Source: Phocoena phocoena (Eukaryota; Chordata; Mammalia; Artiodactyla; Phocoenidae). Taken from it: a DNA stretch of 64,000 nt. Below are positions 57,800 to 64,000 of the stretch, one piece after another; positions within the stretch are counted from its first letter, which is position 1; the number at the start of each line of letters is the position of its first letter. The position numbers and the translations under genes are program-made. The notes under the pieces are model-generated. The model saw only the letters and a program-made list of their open reading frames with translations, was not told the DNA's origin and did no database searches. Location: positions 47,696,879 to 47,760,878 of the forward strand of contig NC_089238.1 in the NCBI RefSeq assembly GCF_963924675.1, given 5' to 3'.

Positions 57800-60700
57800 A
57801 TTTACTTTTTATTTAGTTTTTGTTTTCTTAACTGAAATATAGTTGACATACATCATATTGGTTCAACATTTATGTACACTATGAAATGATCACCGCAATA
57901 AGTCTAGTAACCTTTTGTCATCATACAAAGTTATTACAATATTGTGACTAGATTCCCTATATTGTACTTTTTATTCCCATGACTCATTCATTGTATGACT
58001 GGAAGTTTGTACCTCTTTTTTTTTTGTACCTCTTAATTCACCTATTTCACCCAACTCTCCACTCCTCTCCCCCTGGCCACTACCCATTTGTTCTGTATAT
58101 CTTTGAGTCTGTTTTTGCTTTGTTTTGTTTGTGCATTTGTTGTTTTTTTAAATTTCACATATAAGTGAGATCATAAGGTATTTGTCTTTCTCTGTATGAC
58201 ATATTTCACTTAGCATAAAACCCTCTAGATCCATCCATGTTGTAGCAAATTGCAAGATTTTATTCCTTTTTATTGCTGAGTAATATGCCATCACACCACA
58301 TCTTCTTTATCTATTTACCTATCACTGGACGCTGAGGTTGCTTCCATATCTTGGCTATTGTGAATAATGCTGCAGTGAACACAGAGGTGTGTATATCTTC
58401 TTGAATTAGTGTTTTCATTTACTTTGGCTAGATATCCAGGATTGGAATTGCTGAATCATATTGTAGTTCTATTTTTAATTTTTTGAGGAACCTCCATGCC
58501 ATTTTCCAAGTGGCTGCACCAGTTTACATTGCCACCAACAGTGTACAAGTGTTCCTTTTTCTCCACAATCTTGTGAACACTTGTTATTTGTTGTCTTTTT
58601 GATAATAGCCATTCTTACAAGTGTGAGATTATATCTCATTGTGGTTTTGATTTGCATTTCCCCAATAGTTAGTGGTATTGAGCATCTTTTCATGTGCCTT
58701 TTGGCCATCTATATCTTCTTTTGAGAAATGTGTATTCATGTCCTCTACATTTTTTTATAGGATTGCTTGTTTGTTTGTTTTTTTGATATTGAGTTGTATG
58801 GGTTCTTTGTATACTTTGGATATTAACCCCTTATTGGGTATATCAGTTGCACATATCTTTTCCCATTCAGTAGGTTGCCTTTTTGTTTTACTGATGGTTT
58901 CCGTTGCTGTGCAAATCTTTTAAGTTTGATGTGGTCCCATTTATTTATTTTTTCTTTTTCTTTTGTTTTCTTTGCCTGAGGAGACAGATCCAAAAATGTA
59001 TTGCTAAGATTGATGTCACAGAGTTTAGTGCTTATGTTTTCTTCAAGGATTTTATGGTTTCAGGTGTTACATTTAAGTCTTTATCCATTCTGAGTTTATT
59101 TTTGTATATGATGTGAGACAGACAATTTTTTGTGTGTGTCTGTCCAGTTTTCTTAACAGTATTTATTGAAAAGACCCTCTATCCCCCATTTTATATTATT
59201 GCCTCTTTTGTCATAGATTAATTGGGCATATAAGCATGGTTTTTTATCTGTGTTTTATCCAGTACCATACTGTTTTGATTACTATAGTTTTGTACTATAG
59301 TTTGAAATCAGAAAGCATGATACCTTCAGCTTTGTTTTTCTTTCTCAAGATTGCTTTGGCTCTTTGAGGTCTTTTGTGGTTCCATACAAATTTTAGAATT
59401 ATTTATTCTAGCTCTGTGAAAAATGCTGTTGGTATTTTGATAGGAATTGCATTGAATCTGTAGATGCTTTGGGTTGTATGAACATTTTAACAATACTGAT
59501 TCTTCCAGTCCATGAGCATGGTATATCTTTCCATTTTTTTATGTCATTTTCTATTTCTTTGATCAATGTCTTACAGTTTTAAGAGTACAGGTTTTTCATC
59601 TCCTTGATTAAATTTATTCCTAGGAATTTTATTATTTTTGATGCAGTTGTAAATGACCTTGTGTTCTTAATTTCTCTTTCTGATACTTTGTTATTAATGT
59701 ATAGAAACACAATGAATTTCTGTATGTTATTTTTGTATCCTGCAACTTTACTGAGTTCATTTATTAATTCTAATAGTTTTTTGGTGGAGTTTTTTTTTTA
59801 AATTAATTTATTTTTGGCTGTGTTGGATCTTCTTGCTGTGCGCGGGCTTTCTCTAGTTGCGGCGAGTGGGGTCTACTCTTTGTTGCAGTGCATGGGCTTC
59901 TCATTGCAGTGGCGTTTCTTGTTGTGGAGTATGTGCTCTAGGTGTGCGGGCTTCAGTAGTTGTGGCCTGTGGGCTCTAGAACGCAGGCTCAGTAATTGTG
60001 GTACATGGGCTTAGCTGCTCCGTGGCATGTGGTATATTCCTGGACCAGGGCTCAAACCCGTGTCCCCTGTATTGGCAGGCGGATTCTTAAGCACTGCACC
60101 ACCAGGGACGTCTGGTGGAGGTTTTAGGGTTTTTCTCTATATAGTATCATGTCATCTGCAAATAGTGACTGTTTTACTTTTTTCCTTTCCAATTTGGATG
60201 CCTTTTATTTATTTGTTTTTCTGTATGATTGCTGTGGCTAGTCTTCCAATACTATGTTGAGTAAAAACGGCAAGAATGGATATCCTTATTTTGTTCCTAA
60301 ACTTAGAGGAAAAGCTTTTAGCTTTTTACCATTGAATATTATGTTAGCTGTGGTTTTGTCATGTATGGTCTTTATTATGTTGAGCTATGTCCCCTCTATA
60401 GCCACTGTGTTGAGAGTTTTTATCATAAATTGATACTGGTTTTTGTAAAATGCTGTTTCTGCATCTGTTGAGATGATCATATGGCTTTTATTCTTCAATT
60501 TGTTATTGTGGTGTATCACATGGATTGATTTGCAGGTGTTAAAAAGTCCTTGCATCCCTGGGATAAGTCTCACTTGATCATGGTGTATGCTCCTTTTAAT
60601 ATATTGTTGAATTTGGTTTGCTAGTATTTTTTGAGGATTTTTGCATCTATCTTTATCAGGGATATTGGCCTATAATTTTCTTTTCTTGTGATATCCTTGT

Positions 60701-60965
60701 CTGGTTTTGGTATCAGGGTAATGTTGGCCTCATAGAACAAATTTGGTAGCGATCCTTCCTCTTCAATTTTTTGGAGTAGTTTGAGGAAGATAGGTATTCA
60801 GTCTTCTTTAAATATTTGGTAGAATTCACCTGTAGAGTGGTCTGGTCCTGGTCTTTTGTTTGTTGGGAGTTTTTTGATTACTGATTCAATTTTACTACTA
60901 GTAATTGGTCTGTTCAGATTTTCTGTTTCTTGCTGATTTGGTCTTGGAAAACTATGTTTCTAGGA
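57800..60965 (-). mobile_element. Old L1, reverse, split by a SINE
   Basis: The 3'UTR starts near 57820 ('aactgaaatatagttgacat'). ORF2 reads leftward from about 60965: 'actagtaattggtctgttca', 'ggtcctggtcttttgtttgt' (KSPGPD region), 'gggatattggcctataattt', the motif A region near 60460, the ADD region at 60145 and the C-terminal parts at 58475-58920. Many stops and indels; older than the L1 at 54687. The SINE at 59790-60112 interrupts the region encoding the segment after YADD. Confidence 0.92.
59790..60112 (-). mobile_element. CHR-type SINE, long form, reverse, in the old L1
   Basis: T-run and TTAATTTA tail, 'tttctctagttgcggcgagt', repeated 'cagtagttgtggcctgtggg' and reversed head 'accaccagggacgtc'. 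Duplication TGGTGGAG at 59782-59789 and 60113-60120. Confidence 0.95.
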
Positions 60966-61659
60966 ATTTATAAAATTAAATTTTATGCATTTAATTTTGA
61001 AATATACTAAATGCTCCTATTCATACCAACCCTTAATTTTCTCTTTAGGTGTTTGATTAAACTTAAAAGCATTTGGGGCAGAAATGCACATATAAAGTTA
61101 TAATTTTAACCTTTCCCTTCACGACATGGTAATTCATAAATTTCAAAAAAAAAAGAGTTAATAGTCATCAGTGAAATATAACTCCCATTAAGATTATAGC
61201 TAAAGTCACAATGGTTCCACATGATGCTTTTCCTTCTACTGGTCCTTATGTAGTAGGTTTTTATTTCATGAACATTTGTTCCACATCTAATTTAGACAAG
61301 TATATGGCATGTTCCAATTGCATCCAGCCCAGGGCAACTGAACAACTGAACAGGTATGTGGTAGCTATGCCTGCATAACCTTGTATGACCCTACCATGTT
61401 CATTTTGGGGAAACCAGTCCATATGTGAAGGAATGTGTAGAAATCACATCAGCCCCACCTTGGCCTCTTTGTTAAGAAATAGAGGTCTGAACAGGTCCAG
61501 CAAACTGTAATGAGGGGTGGTTTTCTGATATTCTGCCATGCTTTGCACCCAGGCCACTGAAACTTGGGCTGAAGCAGAGAGCTCAAGGAAACTACCTATT
61601 GTGCTCTCTGACATTTGAGAATTTCAGAACTTCAGCTTCTTGGAACCTAAATGAGATTT
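60966..61659. other. Unassigned stretch
   Basis: Nothing recognisable. Confidence 0.4.
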
Positions 61660-61812
61660 ATCAGACCAACTTTCTCTGAATGTCCCTTTACAGATGAGAA
61701 AATTGAAGCCTAATGACAGGACACAACCTGCCTAAGCTCGCAAAAATAGTTTGTGTCAAAGCCAAGACTATAAAAAAAATCTAGTTCCTAATCCAGTGTC
61801 TTCCATTACCCC
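61660..61812 (-). mobile_element. MIR-like relic, reverse
   Basis: 'tttacagatgagaaaattga', 'agcctaatgacaggacacaa' and 'cctaatccagtgtcttccat' follow reverse MIR order. Decayed. Confidence 0.5.
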
Positions 61813-64000
61813 TTGAGGATTTCTGATCACCCATTACTTGGGTAATTCGCCTGCTGTTGCTTCTTTTCTACTAAGTTATGAGTACCTGAATAGGGTGAAT
61901 TCAATCAAGCACATTCTATAGACCTGCATTTTTCTTTCCTCCAAGCTCTTGTCTCTTGTTTTTTAGCTTGTGCCTGAATGTGAGTGATTTGTCAATACCC
62001 AGGCCTGAAGTAATCATATCAGATTCCTATTATTTTTAATTACTAGTGATTCACCTCTGTTAGAAATAGCCTTTGAAATTGTGTCCAGAAGCTCTTCTGT
62101 TATCCTATTTTAGATTGTAAAAAGTGGACATCGTGGAAAGGAACCCTCCAGTTTCAAAAGTATGCAAATGATAATATTGACCCCAAATGAATACGACATG
62201 AGAACCTGGTTCACACTGTATATTTTTAGAAGAGAGTATATGCTCAATGTTTTTATAATTCGTATGAGCTTTGTAAGTCACTTTATGGGATTATGTAGGT
62301 TGAGATTTTCAACCAAAAGGATTATTTGAGCAGGTGTTAGCATCCATGGTGAGGATGTTGTCAACCTGTTAGCTGACTGGAATTCAACCCATTCAGTGGT
62401 AGAGCAATTAAGTAGCCTTGATTTGATCTTTTGTTCTACTTGAAGACTCTTTGTTTATAGGCATGGAGGGTATTGGTGGTTTAGAAGATTTTTATGAAGA
62501 TATGTATAGTATGAAGTAGATGAATTAATTAATACTTATTATTCAGAGTAGGAGTTTTGATTTTAATTTAATTGTGTAGGTAGCTGTTTTATACCTATTT
62601 TAGTTTTCCTTCCTTTTTTTTCCTGGTTGTTAATATAGGATGTGAGAGGGAGTTGAAAAAATTCCTGCAATCAAACACAATTTCTAGGTGGCTTATTCCT
62701 TTCCTGTGGACTTACTGTTAATCCTCTTAGTCATAATCTCTTCAATTGAATATATAGCACCATTCTCCTAGTTGAGAATGCCAAATATCATTTCAAAGTG
62801 ATTAAAAACTGGGTGATAAAAAATTCCAATAAAGTTCTCATTTTATGACTATTTCCTTGGATGAATTCCTAAAGATGAAGAAGCAATAATAATGTGTGAG
62901 CATTTAATATTAAGTATTTAGACTTCAATAATTTGATATTAATATTTATAAAACTTTATGGGTAACATAGCTAATATTTAATGAAACTATCTCATTATGT
63001 TAGTATTATTAGATTGACTGATATAGTAGTAAAATATCAATTATGCATTTTCTCATCGATCCTTGACAAGTTTTTGTATAGAAACATGACTGATGGGATG
63101 GATATTTATAGACTTTGGAATTGTTCTAGTATGAGATTTAATAGAGGCTTTGGGACTTATTAGCAATGAGAGCTTCAGAAAGTTAATTATACTCAGAAAC
63201 TTTTTCCTTACCTAGGAAATGATCATGGTAATTCCTGTCTTGCCTAATTTTTTGAAGTATTAATGGTATATTGTATAAGCACATAGCATAATAGTTTGAC
63301 TGTAGTGATAATAATAATGAATAATAATAGTAACAATAAGTTCATCACTATAATGAACAAGCTAAATACAGTATGAAACAGCTAATATTGTCCTTTTAAA
63401 GATATGTTTCTATTTCCAAAATTTCAGAGTATTTTATTTATCATCTTTCAGTAAAAACCAAGGTGTTTAAGTAGACTTGCTTTATATTCTAGGAATTAAG
63501 ATGAGGCAGGAGATGAAGTTCACTTCAAACAAAAGTCCTAATGAATGTTTCTCAAAACCTTTGTAAAAATTGCACAGTTAATTAGGTGGCTTAATTTCAT
63601 TGCTAGAAGCACTGATGCATATTTCATTCATTTTCAGCTTTTTCTTTTTCAGAGCCAGAATGAAAATATAATAATTGCATAGTCCATGATTGGCCACCTG
63701 CTTTGCAGTTCTCTTATTGAATATTTTCTGCTGTATCTTTTTGCCAGCAATGGATATCAAGTAGATAACATTAGTTGAGAATAGATAATATATTTTTGTT
63801 TTGACATAATTGCTGTCCCTTTAATAGAGTATGAGGGCTATCGGCAGTGTTCACTACCTCGGTATTTGCAAAAACTGAAGATGATAAAAAGTCACACCCT
63901 CAATCCTTTTCATGAAGATGCAGCCAGTTTCACCACATTGATTTTGTAACTCTTTCTCTCTTGCTTTGAACCTGAAGCCTTTGTTGATGGAGGAACAACG
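61813..64000. other. Unassigned stretch to the right edge
   Basis: About 2.2 kb without a recognisable repeat or gene. It is AT-rich. Short frames (62981-63163, 63760-63578) carry no known domain. Confidence 0.4.

Overview
This is eukaryotic, mammalian nuclear DNA, and most likely cetacean. Seventeen tRNA-derived SINEs of the CHR type run through it, recognisable by a head reading 'cttccctggtggYgcagtgg' and a B-box like GGTTCGWNCC. The CHR family is shared by whales, hippos and ruminants. I see none of the BovB or Bov-tA repeats expected in 64 kb of ruminant DNA. Many L1, MaLR, MIR, L2, hAT and Tigger relics common to placental mammals are also present. I found no intact host protein-coding gene, no functional RNA gene, no CRISPR array and no prokaryotic feature. 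The window reads as intergenic or intronic DNA.

Layout. 1-7.1 kb: an L1 3' fragment; an internally deleted hAT transposase relic (minus strand); and a processed ARF1 retrocopy (3941-6010) that landed inside an older L1 and later took two SINEs. 7.1-15.3 kb: three SINEs, a MER5A-like element, and a Tigger/pogo relic interrupted by a 228-bp MER1-like MITE and a possible LTR. This part also holds a ~720-bp GC-rich minisatellite (12825-13545) whose unit carries the bZIP/CRE-like octamer TGACGTAA. 15.3-42.4 kb: mostly old MaLR LTRs, MIR/L2 pieces, six more SINEs, L1 3' tails and long AT-rich stretches with nothing recognisable. 42.4-50.9 kb: a nested block in which an almost full-length L1 (42754-48604, with 5'UTR, broken ORF1, broken ORF2 and 3'UTR) sits inside an older L1, with three further SINEs in or beside it. 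50.9-61 kb: a MaLR LTR split by a second MER1-like MITE, a 5'-truncated minus-strand L1 with a clean 12-bp target duplication, and an older minus-strand L1 split by a SINE. 61-64 kb: no recognisable gene; one MIR-like piece.

The elements form no pathway. What they give is a readable order of insertion, since many carry visible target-site duplications (TSDs). The least ordinary item is the TGACGTAA minisatellite. The most informative are the ARF1 retrocopy and the nested L1. Family names rest on recall of consensus sequences, not on a database search. Boundaries without a TSD are approximate.
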